DNA of 64,000 nucleotides from Haliclona indistincta (lineage: Eukaryota > Porifera > Demospongiae > Haplosclerida > Chalinidae). The stretch spans positions 3,143,152 through 3,207,151 of the forward strand of contig OZ024784.1 in assembly GCA_964017065.1 (NCBI GenBank). The letters run 5' to 3'. Under the pieces are notes generated by a model. It had not been told where the DNA came from, did no database searches, and saw only the letters and a list, made by a program, of their open reading frames with translations. The translations under genes were made by a program, and so were the position numbers. Below are positions 43,877-54,987 of the stretch, piece by piece. Position 1 is the first letter of the stretch, and each line of letters starts with the position of its first letter.

Positions 43877-46800
43877 CTACTTCTTCACTAGTTTAGGGTA
43901 CTGAGTGGATTGGCTATCATCAGTAGACCTCCGCTTGGTAGGCGCTGCTGCAGTGAAAGATTATTATGAAGTGCATGACTTGCTAACTGACCTGATCTAA
44001 TTGAGAGCTCTTTTCCTGTGCAAGAATGATAGTGCTGTGAAAACTTAGGCAAGTGTTCCTTATAAATAAAAGTCGACATTCCTATGGAAAATAATTAATA
44101 AAACGAGTATAATAATTTATTACAATACCTTGTAAAAGACCGAACGTTGATGGTGTTGATAACAATTGTTTCAAAACCTCCAAAAACAGCTCAAAATCAT
44201 GATCCTGATAACAATTCTTAATTCAATCAAACACGTGAGATATTAGACGGTACTACCTCTTTATATTTTGTCACTGCTTCTTTGAATTGTTGGAAAGATG
44301 ACTTACTAAACGTCTCTTTCAATTTGGAAAGAAACTCATGAATCTTCATATCTTCTGGTCGATTCGTCTTTACCACAATCTTCCTCCGCTTCTGTTCCAG
44401 AGGTACAGCAGGAATATCCACCAAAGAGAAGTGCCGAAAAGGAGCCTGACCAACTGTACTCTACAAAGATATATTATGCAACAGCTGTATCCCTGACACG
44501 CTTACCCTTGACTCAGCAGCTGGTGCAGGTACACTGCTTGTATCGCTAGACTGACCAGCATAATTATAGTGTATGTAAAACATGTATGAGGTGCAATTAC
44601 TGTTGATTTTTCAACTTTTGTAAGAGAGTCGAGTAGACAAGTTGGTTTCTCTTGCTCTTCTGTAGCTTGTTGTAGCTTAGCTAGAGAAGCTATGCACAAG
44701 AACAGTGTATACACAATAATTATGGTAGCATACCGACAGGCACATTCTCCAGAGCCATCGGAGTATCATCTTCTTTGTTGTTCATTCCTGGTCTACCAGT
44801 GGTGCGGTGCCTTTGTCGAGAGGAGAGAGATGAGGCGCCATGATGGGTAGAGATAGAGGACATAGCAGGGCCAGTTGGTCCATTTCCATACTAACATACA
44901 ATAACAAATGTCATACAAAGCAGCTGGATGATACAAGGCATATTCTATTTCAGTTTGATAAAAAGATTGTTAACAATTTTGATACCTTCAATGTAGCATT
45001 CTTGAAAAACTGAATTAGTTTTCTTTGTACCACTCCAAATTTTTCATTATTGATAACATGTGGCTGGACCCATTTAGAGAGCTGCTCTTGGTTTGAGGCT
45101 AAGAAGAATCTAACCAATAAAAATAATAGAGAAAACACACAGAGAACAATCGATACCTTTCATCACAGAGTATGATAGCGCCATAGTCATTCTTGTGTCT
45201 AATGACACGACCAATAGCTTGGTTAACAGCTCGAGATGCTTGCTGCTTGTACCAATCCTCTGAGTCTAGTGCCTTATAGCGTTGCGAGCCAGTACAAAAT
45301 AAAACAATAATAATAGCATTATACCTTCGACTTAGGACGTTTCCTAGCATCTCTCAAATACTCCATTTTCAGTTGAACCTGGTAGAGACATTCAAAACTT
45401 CTCAACATAATTTTTTGCAACTCATGGTGATTACTCATCATTACATATGGTTACATAATGATTTTGTGCTCATAGTGTACATTTATAGTACCTAATAAAT
45501 TATTTGTAATGCACTGACTTTTGGGTCCATACGAGGAGGAAATGGTATTCCTGTGATAATGACAGCTCTGCAGTTTATGTCGGAAAAGTCTAGCCCTTCA
45601 CTAATCTAGTATAGAAACAAACAAACATACAATTATGAGGAAATGGTTCTTTTTATAGTACGTACTCACTTTCCCTCGGCACACAGCAAAGAGCACAGCA
45701 CCATTACTCACCGGATCATGGACCTTATCATAAAATGCATCCATCACCTATACACTAGTACTCAAAGACCAATTGGATGTACAAAAGTGACGCACAATTT
45801 TAAAGTCAGTCTTTCCTTTAGGCTCTTTGAATATAGACTTGTATTGTTCGATTCTGGTCAGTATACCCTTGGTCTGAAAGACACTTAATACTATGAAGAC
45901 TTGCATTTGATCACTCACAGTCCAATCATCCCAGCACGTATGTAGTACAGGATATGAAGGCATGAACACTAGCATACCGTTTGGGACAGTCCGGGAAAAA
46001 TTCACTGAAGAGAGAGCAGTGATAATTGAAACTGATGCAGCTGTAACTGACCCAGAGTGTTCCCCAAACTGGTGAGATATTCCGGTTTGGACCTAAGAAC
46101 AAAAATTGAATTGACTTTCGGCTGCGCTACTTACCGATGCTTGTAACTCGAATTAAGAGTGTAATTGTCACATCCTTTTGACAACGCACCCACCCAGACC
46201 TGGTCTCTAGAGATCACATGAGAGCCCTCTAGTGTAAAGGGGAAGTCTCTACACAATTACAGTATCACAGTTTTGTAATGATAGCTAGATCCTTACAGTT
46301 GTAACTCAGAGGAGAAGGACGACATAGGAGAAAGTGTTCCACTGGTGAGAACAATAGAATGGACACCTTGCAGCTTGAGACTGCTCATAGCATAGCCAGG
46401 ATTGAAGCACCAATAACTCAGTGTACGAACTGCAGAGAAAACGAGTAGAAATGAACTCGGCACAAGTTTAACAACGCACTGTCTTTTTTAGAGGAGACAT
46501 CAGAAGATGTCCAGACATCAGAATGGGCTCTTTTTTGAGTAGCCGGCTGTTGTTTTATGTACACCTTAAAATGCTTTGAAGCCTCTTGAACACCCGTCAG
46601 ACCAAACACAATCTAAAACACATGAAACCTTGCTGTACACTTTCTAGATAATCATCACCTTTATAGCGTCTAGAAACTTTTGCAAGTAGGCGGCACCTTT
46701 ATGTATAGACTGAGTAGCAGAGTTCAATAGTGAGATAGCCTTAGAGCATTGGTCAATATACTGATTGTAAGTGCTATCCGTAAGTCCAGCACTCCCAAAG

Positions 46801-48497
46801 AACTGAAAAATAAAGCTACCACAGAGTAAGTAATAATTATGTAAGAAAATTGTACTTACTCTCCTGGTTTGACAAGCTCGTTTTTCTCCATTTGAAGACT
46901 GTTCAGAGCTTTGTCAACTCGTACGAACAACTCTGAGAGTACCAACTAGAATAATATCAGCAGTAAGAAGCACTCTCTCTACCTTTGAGAGTAGCCAAGT
47001 CATTGAGATCTTGATTAAGACACTCATCCTTGTCTACAGTAGTATCACATCAACAACTGGGTCTCCCGCCCTCTCTCACCTGCCATCATCTTTGCCTCAT
47101 CGATCCTGCTTCTAAGAAGACTATCGGCGTCAGAGACACAATGAGCAATGTCCGATGAAGTCAGGTCAAATGAGGTAGAGGCTTCACAAGCTTGCTCCTG
47201 TTCACAAACTGCAGAATAATTCGGACACAAGCACTCATACTAACTATGTTATGAGCTTCATCTAGTATCACAATAGTAGCTTCAACACTGATTCCGTGCA
47301 TTTTACGCATCTACATTGTGAGTTAAATAGCAATGCAAAGCACTTGATCATTTGACACACCTTTGCATCTAAAATGTAGTTATAAGGCATGAAGATCAAA
47401 TCAACCTCATCCTTCATCAGCTCTCGTGCCAAGTAGTATGGACACACACTACAATCAATACATTACAGCAGTGAATATATTACTGTATTGAGCATAATGC
47501 TGTATTTTAGTGATAAATAGTACCCTCGACTCTGTCCCACACCAACAAGCTCTTCAATGTCCAGTACTTCATTTGTATTTGGTGGTCTCTGGACTACACG
47601 AAGAAGTGAATGAGTAGTAGAGTGTGTTCGCCACTAACCTTGTAGTTTGTTATAGTATCCACAGCTATGAGCTTGTACTTTAGCTCTGCATGCATGAACC
47701 TAAAAGTAGCTAGTATACTAGATATGCACTAGTATACTAGATATGCACTAGTATACTAGATATGCACTAGTATACTAGATATGCACTAGTATACTAGATA
47801 TGCACTAGTATACTAGATATGCACTAGTATACTAGATATGCACTAGTATATTATTATGATTGCAGACCTTTTCAGCATTGCCCTCTAACTTTGTCACTTC
47901 AGGATTAATGCACAGTTGTTCTCGAGATCCAATAATGGACATTCTTGGTCTGCATTATACCACTGCAGAGTAACTAGTATCAGCTCCAAGTGAATATACC
48001 TGTACTGGGAGCGTTTTAGTTCACGGATGACCTGAGTAAGCTGAGAATGAGTCCTTGAGGAATAGATAATCTTGGGAACACCTATACAAGTATGTTGAAC
48101 ATCTGGAAGCATCTATGGTTACTTACCTTGCACACCACTTTTGGATCCCCAACTGTCTGAAGCAGCGTCACCAGATGCTGCCATGCTTGCTCTCTTGATT
48201 TTCAGCTGACTCTCTCTCCATGCTAGTGTGGCACACAAGAGGCATAGGGTCTTTCCTGTCCCAGTGGGGGACTCCAAAATAGCATTTTGTCTCTAGAGAT
48301 AGGTCTACATAAATTTAACTCGCCATTTTATATCTTTTTATTTATACCGTCTGGAGAGCTTGAATGACCTTCTCCATGTAATCTAACTGACACGGGTAAG
48401 GAACGAAGGGAAAAGCAACAGACACGCCACAGATAACATGCTTTTGGAAATCATCACTCTCGGACTCGCTAGAATCATTCACGATCTCTTCTGACAT
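43877..48497 (-). CDS. RTEL1: RTEL1, regulator of telomere elongation helicase
   Basis: XPD-family iron-sulfur superfamily 2 DNA helicase that dismantles D-loops, T-loops and G-quadruplexes. The start [18 protein letters not shown] is at 48497. Motifs in order: a Q-motif-like [19 protein letters not shown], then motif [21 protein letters not shown], then [20 protein letters not shown], iron-sulfur-cluster-type cysteines around 47930-47430 (CGYYN, CPYYLA), and VILDEAHN (about 47260). Later come [20 protein letters not shown] (about 45600-45530) and motif [17 protein letters not shown] (about 45240-45180). The C-terminal part has two harmonin-N-like stretches ([37 protein letters not shown]), as in RTEL1 and not in XPD, DDX11 or FANCJ. 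The end is [10 protein letters not shown]...LVKK before the TAG at 43879-43877. I saw no clear PIP box or RING. Introns are short; one holds a 19-bp tandem repeat. Confidence 0.92.
47710..47849. repeat. 19-bp tandem repeat in RTEL1 intron
   Basis: About seven exact copies of CTAGTATACTAGATATGCA. The unit contains the palindrome CTAGTATACTAG, so the array can form cruciforms. Confidence 0.95.
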
Positions 48498-48649
48498 CTC
48501 GGTATTGCACGAGGGTTGATACAAAGTAGGCGCGGTCTTTAGCTACGCGCGCCCGGCCATGCTTGTCAAAATTAATGCCCAACCATTATTTTTGGCTGCA
48601 GAAAATTTTATACAACAGATTGTGATATTGTTAATTGTGGAGCTATTAG

Positions 48650-51149
48650 TCAGAGCTCCACTCTCTCAGTCTGCTGCTGCTGCTGTTGTTGCTGCTGCAG
48701 TAGCTTCTCTTCTTCTTCCTCTTTTCTAGCTCTAATCTCATTCAAAACTTCAACAGGTGGCTCTGCATGAATACCCAGCACATTTCAAAACACACATTAT
48801 ACAGCAGCAGCATACCAGTGTCACTGAACCAGCCCTCATCTCCCACATAGTGAGTGGGGTATGCCAGTAAAGGACTAGCTGAGTATGCCTTCAAGTTCCT
48901 GTTAGTGAAGTGCTCAGCCCAACTCTCTCTTGAGAATGACACAAAATGACACATATTAAACTCATACTAACTCACTCAGGATGCTGGTTATACATTATTG
49001 GAATGTACTCATCCACAGGCAATAGGTTATCAAAGGGTCGTCCCTCAATAAGTTTTTTGGCTCCTCGTAGAGACAGGGCATAGCCTAATGTCCAGTATGA
49101 GTACAGTGGATGGACAAGGTGAGGAGCATTAGCAACTAAGTGCTCCTTTCTCCAGTTCAGAGGTTTACGACCGACATACCTACATGCGTAGTCATGCACA
49201 CATGCTATATGCCTACACTAGACTCACAATAACACAAAACATCACTTACAGCAGATCCCATTCTGGGTCAATATTTTCCACCTCCTTCAAGACAACACTG
49301 AGCTGCTCGTTGAAGTTCGGCTGAAAATCAACGTCATCCTCAAGCACAAGAACTCGATCAAGCTTTTCCTCCATGACCTAGAAACAAGATGAAGCAAGAC
49401 TGGAAGGACAGAAGCAGTTATACCTTCAACCAGATAAAGTAATGACTCAAGAAGCAGCCAACTTCACCGTATGTTAGGGGCCTGGAAACAAAAACATGTG
49501 GTAAATGCAGCCATAAGGAAAACTATATAAATTATACCGTTCACCCCATGGATCTCTCCATCCGGGCATATAATGAATTCCTAATTTTTGTAAATAGGTC
49601 TCATTTAGATTTCTATTAAAGATATAGATTAAAAGAACAGTACAATCATAGATACTATACCTGCCATCCACAGCATCCCGTACAGTGTAATTCAATGCTA
49701 TTTCGTTCAAACATGCAAGCATTCTCTGTCGTCTGTCTTGTCTTCTCACTAAACTAATCATGTATATCTACAGATTGTCATTGTTATTGTACAAGTCAAG
49801 AGCTCACTGCATCTACTCCTCCATTGCTCAGTGTTCTAACAGGAGCAGCTATATACTGGCTCTGTCGCACGGGTGGATGATTAACTATTGGTGGGGGTGT
49901 AAGTTGACCAATAGAGCACTTATTGCTTACCAAGTGTGGCAAGTTTGAAGGTGAGAAATTCTTTCTGTGCTTCCTCTAATGATGAGTAAGTTTGAGGCAT
50001 CACAAGGCTACCATAATTCTCTTTGTTTAGCACAAACATTCCCAACTCTATAATAAAGTGTAACACAAGCTCATTTTCACATTGCTGCTGCTAATTGTTA
50101 GTAACATAATTTCCCATCAGTCAAACTCACTGCTAATTCGAGCAGAGTAAGCAAACATGATAATGTCATCCAAAGGACCATCATAACCAGACGGAGCTGG
50201 CCAGAATGATAGCTGAGTGGATCCAGCCGTTCGCAGATCGATAAGCATTGTAGAATGAACCACTGGAACCCGGAAACAGCCGATCCTTATTCTATCCAGT
50301 GTAGGAATGTACTCTGGAGTACGCTTATAATATCCCTGAGCAAGATAGGCATGTTAGTGAGTGAGACTCTATATTTTTTTCTACAACTTACATTTTCATC
50401 TTGTCCACACCAAAAGTTGGAAAAAGTTTTCTCTTTTCCAGCTACTCTTAGCATTGGAGCTATAATTGGTCTAGAATGATACATGATTGAGAAGAAACAA
50501 ATGATGAGGGAGAAAGGAATTGTGTCTGTTCTCACTTATTCTGTTCCAAGAGTTGATTAAGAACATCGGGATTTGTCAAGAAATTATCTGTGTCAACAAA
50601 CTATAAATAAAACCATAAAATTAATAGTTCGTGTTGTGAGGTGATGTGTTACCAAAATATAGTCAGCTCCACTAGTTCTTGCGTCTGTTAGAGCAAGCTG
50701 GCGTAGGTTACAAATTCGAATAAACCTTTCCTCGTGCCATTCGAATGGATGCCGATTGGAGTACAGCCATTCAGTGTCTTCATCAATACTAACATTATGG
50801 TACAATGACTGAACTGCTGTAGCCCATTCCAGCAGTATAGCAGATGTGTTGTCTTCGTTATGGTCAGTGTATATCCTGCCATGTAGAAACATGCACGAGC
50901 ATAGAACAGCTAGGTACAATTGAAGAGGATCATTTATACTACTATACCTTACCCTACAGCAATTCTCTCTTTAGGATATTTTAAATTTTCAATGTAACCA
51001 AAGTAGTTGGGTAACAAGTATCCAGCATTTCTTGCTAGAACAGCGATAAAAACAAGCGGCTTATTCTCATCGTCTGCATTCCCGCTAACAAACAAAAGTA
51101 AGAGAACAAATACTTGTGTCGGTAGAGTGGTTCGTGACAGCACAGCCAT
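48650..51149 (-). CDS. COLGALT1: Procollagen galactosyltransferase (COLGALT / GLT25D)
   Basis: ER-lumenal enzyme that adds galactose to hydroxylysine in collagens. The start MAVLSRTTLPTQVFVLLLLF (51149) is a signal peptide. The N-terminal GT domain begins VFIAVLARNAGYLLPNYFGY, with a DxD-type motif in VDTDNFLTNPDVL (about 50650-50540) and FSNFWCGQDENGYYKRTPEY. The C-terminal GT25 domain has MISLVRRQDRRQRMLACLNE, LTYGEVGCFLSH, VLEDDVDFQPNFNEQL (about 49370-49320), YSYWTLGYALSLRGAKKL and LPVDEYIPIMYNQHPE, then AYPTHYVGDEGWFSDT. The last exon is a charged linker with a nine-Gln run (48663-48690) and ends TERVEL, where animal homologues usually end in RDEL-type ER retrieval signals. The stop lies 153 bp upstream of the RTEL1 start on the same strand. 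COLGALT1 and COLGALT2 cannot be separated by eye. Confidence 0.92.
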
Positions 51150-51447
51150 CAGTATACGAAAGCTAGTCGCTATACATTGGCTCACATGGTAGACAACAAA
51201 GAGAGGTTGCCCCGCTAATAATTAGCAGCACGTGTGTTAGCCGGTCAGCCACACCCTCACTACAGGATGGTAACCTTGGTCCTTGAAAACTAAAATTCAA
51301 GAATGCTGCTGTTAGTTTTATTGTTTATTGCAAAGAACCTGTACATAGTCAGTCTGTGCATAGAAAAAGGTGTACAGATTGCAGTTCAAAGTTGTCTACT
51401 GCTTGGGTGGGTGTGGCGCAGGTCAGCCACACCTTTCAAGCAGAAGC
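51150..51447. promoter_or_regulatory. Candidate bidirectional promoter, COLGALT / POLK
   Basis: 298 bp separate the divergent start codons. It contains a repeated motif GTCAGCCACACC (about 51243 and 51423) that could be a shared regulatory element. Its role is inferred from arrangement. Confidence 0.35.
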
Positions 51448-53824
51448 ATGGCGGAAATAGAAAGCGATATTCTGTCTCAGGATTTTCCAGATCTTCAGAA
51501 AACAGCTACACCTGACCACCACTTTTCTGAACTCAGTGTTCATGCTGACGAAAGCCCATTAGTAAAGAATGTCGCTGGGGACGTGGAAACTGAGGATGTT
51601 CAGTTGAGCCCTTCTCCTCCTATGTCAAGGATTGGTGTGAATACACACAAGGCTGGAATGGAGGGATTAGACAAAAAGAAAATCAACCAGATCATTCTGG
51701 AAGCTTCCAAGGGCTCTAGCTATTATGAAAACGAGCTCAAGAAGGAACAAAAAGTTTCTGAAAGGATTGCTAAGTTGCAAAACGAATTGAAGAAATTCAC
51801 TGCAATGGCGATACAGATAGCTGAGCAAGAAGCCGATAGAGAAATAACTCAGCTAGAGACTGAACGTGATCTTTCTAACATTATAGTGCATGTAGATATG
51901 GATGCATTCTATGCAGCCGTGGAAATGAGAGATGAACCCAAATTGAAGAGTGTACCTATGGCAGTTGGTGGGAATTCAATGCTGGTGAGCTATATGAAAT
52001 AAAGACATTACTACTGTAATGACATTTTTTTTCTGCAGTCAACTTCAAATTATCTAGCAAGACGGTATGGTGTTCGAGCTGGTATGCCAGGATTCATCGG
52101 TAGAAAACTATGTCCTGAACTGGTGATAGTTGGTCTCAATTTTGACAAATACCGTCGTGTCAGTGAGCAAGTAAGAGAGGTTCTGGGTGAGTATGATCCC
52201 AAGCTGTCTCCTGTTGGACTGGACGAGTGTTATCTTAACCTGACTCAGTATGTGACTGAAAAGATGATTACTCAACAGTTGCCAACTGGTAGTGTAGTTG
52301 AGAGAAGTGATGAACAAGCTAGTGCTGCAGGAACTACACAGGCATGTGGACTCGCCAGTAAATCAGAACCTGTCGGTTTGTTCTATGAGGATTGCAGCAA
52401 TGAATCAATGACTGAGAACATGAAGGATTTCATAGAAGAATATGAAGTAGATTCCCTTTCTCCGGCTCACTGGAGGTATGCTGAAGAGGTTGTTCAAGAG
52501 ATTCGAAGTAAAATAGAGCAAAGTACAGGACTGACAGCATCTGCTGGTATAGCTCATAACAGAATGCTGTCCAAAGTTGCCTCAGATCTCAACAAACCAA
52601 ACGGACAATTCACAGTACCTTTCAACAAGGATGCACTGCTCCAGTTTGTTAGAAACTTGTCGATCAGAAAAGTGAGAGACATCTTGTACTGAGAGCAATG
52701 TGTTTAGTTTCTGCTCAGATTGCTGGAATAGGCAAGGTCACTGAGAAGTTGCTAAATGCACTAGGTATCTCCACCTGTCAGAACCTCTATGATCAAAGAG
52801 GTGTATTGCGTCTCCTATTCAGTCGGACATCCTCACAACATTTTTTGAGAATCAGTCTTGGAATAGGCAGCACTGACATAACCAGGTATGCTAAAAATTA
52901 ATAGTTTTTTATGAAAATGAAATTTATTTTAATTTTATAGCGAGTGGGAACGCAAGAGTATTAGCACGGAAAGGTTAGCAATTTGCTTATCATGTGAACC
53001 ACAGATCAATGACTTTCTCAGAACTTTCAGTGAAATCAGTTCACCAGATCAACTAATGCATAAATGTCATGATCTGTGCTCCTCTCTTGCAGAAGATGTG
53101 GCACAAGAAAGACTAAAGGTGAGAAATTCAGAGTTGTGGAACATTGTCTTCAGCTGTTGTATTTTTAGGGTAAGACAGTCACTCTCAAATTGAAGATGGT
53201 TACATTTATGATAAAGCAACGTTCCACCACCTTGAACCAGCCAATCAATCAGTTCAGTGAGATCTATCAAGCAGCTAGCACATTGCTGGCAGCAGAAATG
53301 AGAGCTTGTTCACCATTACCACTAAGAATCAGACTTATGGGTCTGTGACGTCTGTCTTCATTATTTTTATTCACACTAAAAATTAATGCTCACCATTACA
53401 TTTAGGTGTTCGTTTGTCCTCTCTGTCGTCTGCTGAATCTTCTCCAAGCAAGCGCAATTTAACATTAGACACATATTTACAGACAGGCAGTGCTAAAAAG
53501 CTAAAAATGGAACCAGAACGAGCCTCTCAGACAGCTACAGAATTGACACCTGCTGTTCAAAAAGACAAAGAAGTTAGCAAGTCTCATTTGTTCACTGTTA
53601 GTATTTTACTCTCCCTTGGAATTCCTCAGGAGTGCTATTGTCCAGTGTGTGGACAGCTAGTTAGTGGAGACAACACGACTCTCAACAAGCATGTAGACGA
53701 GTGTCTTAATCAAGAGATGCTTCAAGATACTGTGACCAGAGAGACACTTAGTGGCGCCAGGGTAGAGAACCAAAGGAAGAGTAGCGCCACCAAAACAATT
53801 GATAAGTATTTTAGAACTAAGTAA
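51448..53824 (+). CDS. POLK: DNA polymerase kappa (Y-family translesion polymerase)
   Basis: Bypasses minor-groove and other lesions and carries a long N-clasp. The start [13 protein letters not shown] is at 51448, since no upstream ATG exists in frame. The N-clasp is [20 protein letters not shown]. The catalytic core begins [18 protein letters not shown] (metal-binding Asp), then [16 protein letters not shown], then [11 protein letters not shown] with the second Asp/Glu pair (Cys where many homologues have Ala). The rest of the core is [20 protein letters not shown], then [17 protein letters not shown] after a 46-bp intron, then the little-finger region SISTERTFSEI...KLKMVTFM. The C-terminus has one RAD18-type UBZ zinc finger ([10 protein letters not shown]...HVDEC) and a terminal PIP-like [10 protein letters not shown]. 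Vertebrate enzymes have two UBZ fingers; only one is visible here. The apparent stop near 52690 lies in an intron. Confidence 0.94.
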
Positions 53825-54107
53825 GATCTTTGTCAACTTCTGTTAAGTATTGCACATTTTGATGCTAAAGTGAGAGACTATGTGGACCTGAAGTGTGTCA
53901 TCAAAAGCTAGTTTTACAGAGAAAGCACTGATTAGTCAATTTTAGGTGGAAAATTGCTAATGAGAATGACTTGCTCATTAAATGCAACACTGTTGATTTC
54001 ACGTTAGCATGGAGTTTTACACTGGTTTTAATATTGAGCAAAATTTGGGGTTATAATAATACTGACTGAATGGACAGACACACAAGAAATGTCATTATGA
54101 TGGAAGA

Positions 54108-54898
54108 CTAGCTGTTCTGCATTAGCTGCCATATTTGATCATACAAGTCCTTGCGACCAATCCTGGACAAGGCTTGTTGCAGTTGGTCAAAAGTAGCCTC
54201 TGATGATTCCTGATATTCTTGCAGCATGTAAGCTGTTGGATTGCGGGAACGTGCTGCTCTTCTTCTGAGCTCATCGTCTACACCGAGGGCCTGACAGAAC
54301 TGAGGGAACATAGCGGATTGGTTGATCTCGTCAGCTAGTGAGTGTCGGCAGGTGATGCTCATGTGCTGGAGGCGATACATGGGACCAGGACCACACTCAT
54401 TGAAATGAAAAACTCCAGCTGTATAAAGATTAATTACTGCAATTAATTGTTACTAAACAGCTTCATACATACCATCCTCTTCACCATCTTCGACTTCTAC
54501 ACTATGACCATTCATCATCTGTTGATTGCCTAAGGAGAGAGCAATATAATACATGATTTATAAACAAATTCATGCTTGTAGTACCTACCTGGAGCTTGTA
54601 TTCTACCTGCTATCTCTTCAGCGCTTCTGATCAGACTGTCGGCTAAAGAAGGACGATATTCTCTTAGAACAGTCACAAAAGCTCGATAGACATCCTCTCC
54701 TTTGCGCTCGATGGCTTTGACAAACTTCTCTGATCTCTCGGCGGCAGAATACGAACCGCGAATTTCTTCCTTTTCGTATCGTGTGAACAGTGGAGCTAGT
54801 ACTGGGTCAGAGAGAAGGTCAGATGCTTCGGGCAAGTCTCGTATCAAGTTGGACCATTGCCGACGAAGAACATGTCGATAACCAACAGAAACATCCAT
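54108..54898 (-). CDS. CARD plus death-domain adaptor (CRADD/RAIDD-like)
   Basis: Three exons: 54898 to about 54590, about 54535-54475, and about 54420-54108; roughly 225 residues. Residues about 8-90 fit a six-helix CARD (LRRQWSNLIRDLPEASDLLS, YEKEEIRGSY, FVKAIERKGEDVYRAFVTVL). A short acidic linker (EVEDGEEDG) follows. The C-terminal region fits a death domain (FPQFCQALGVDDELRRRAAR, NPTAYMLQEY, ALSRIGRKDLYDQIW). CARD followed by death domain is the architecture of CRADD/RAIDD, which bridges PIDD and caspase-2. The partner here cannot be inferred, so no symbol is assigned. No caspase or NACHT sequence is attached. It starts 89 bp from the divergent makorin gene. Confidence 0.8.
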
Positions 54899-54987
54899 GA
54901 TTGGAGACTGAGATGAGATGACAGCTAGACCGCGAATATCTAGGCGTGTGGAGGCGTGGTGTGTAGAAATTTCAGACCCCGTGTAAA
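54899..54987. promoter_or_regulatory. Candidate minimal bidirectional promoter, CARD-DD adaptor / makorin
   Basis: Only 89 bp lie between the two divergent ATGs, including both 5' UTRs. No TATA box is evident. It is inferred to be a shared promoter. Confidence 0.4.

Noticed and set aside
52670..52730. Apparent frameshift and stop in POLK
   Set aside because: A 46-bp GT-AG intron fits exactly and restores the conserved [11 protein letters not shown] sequence.
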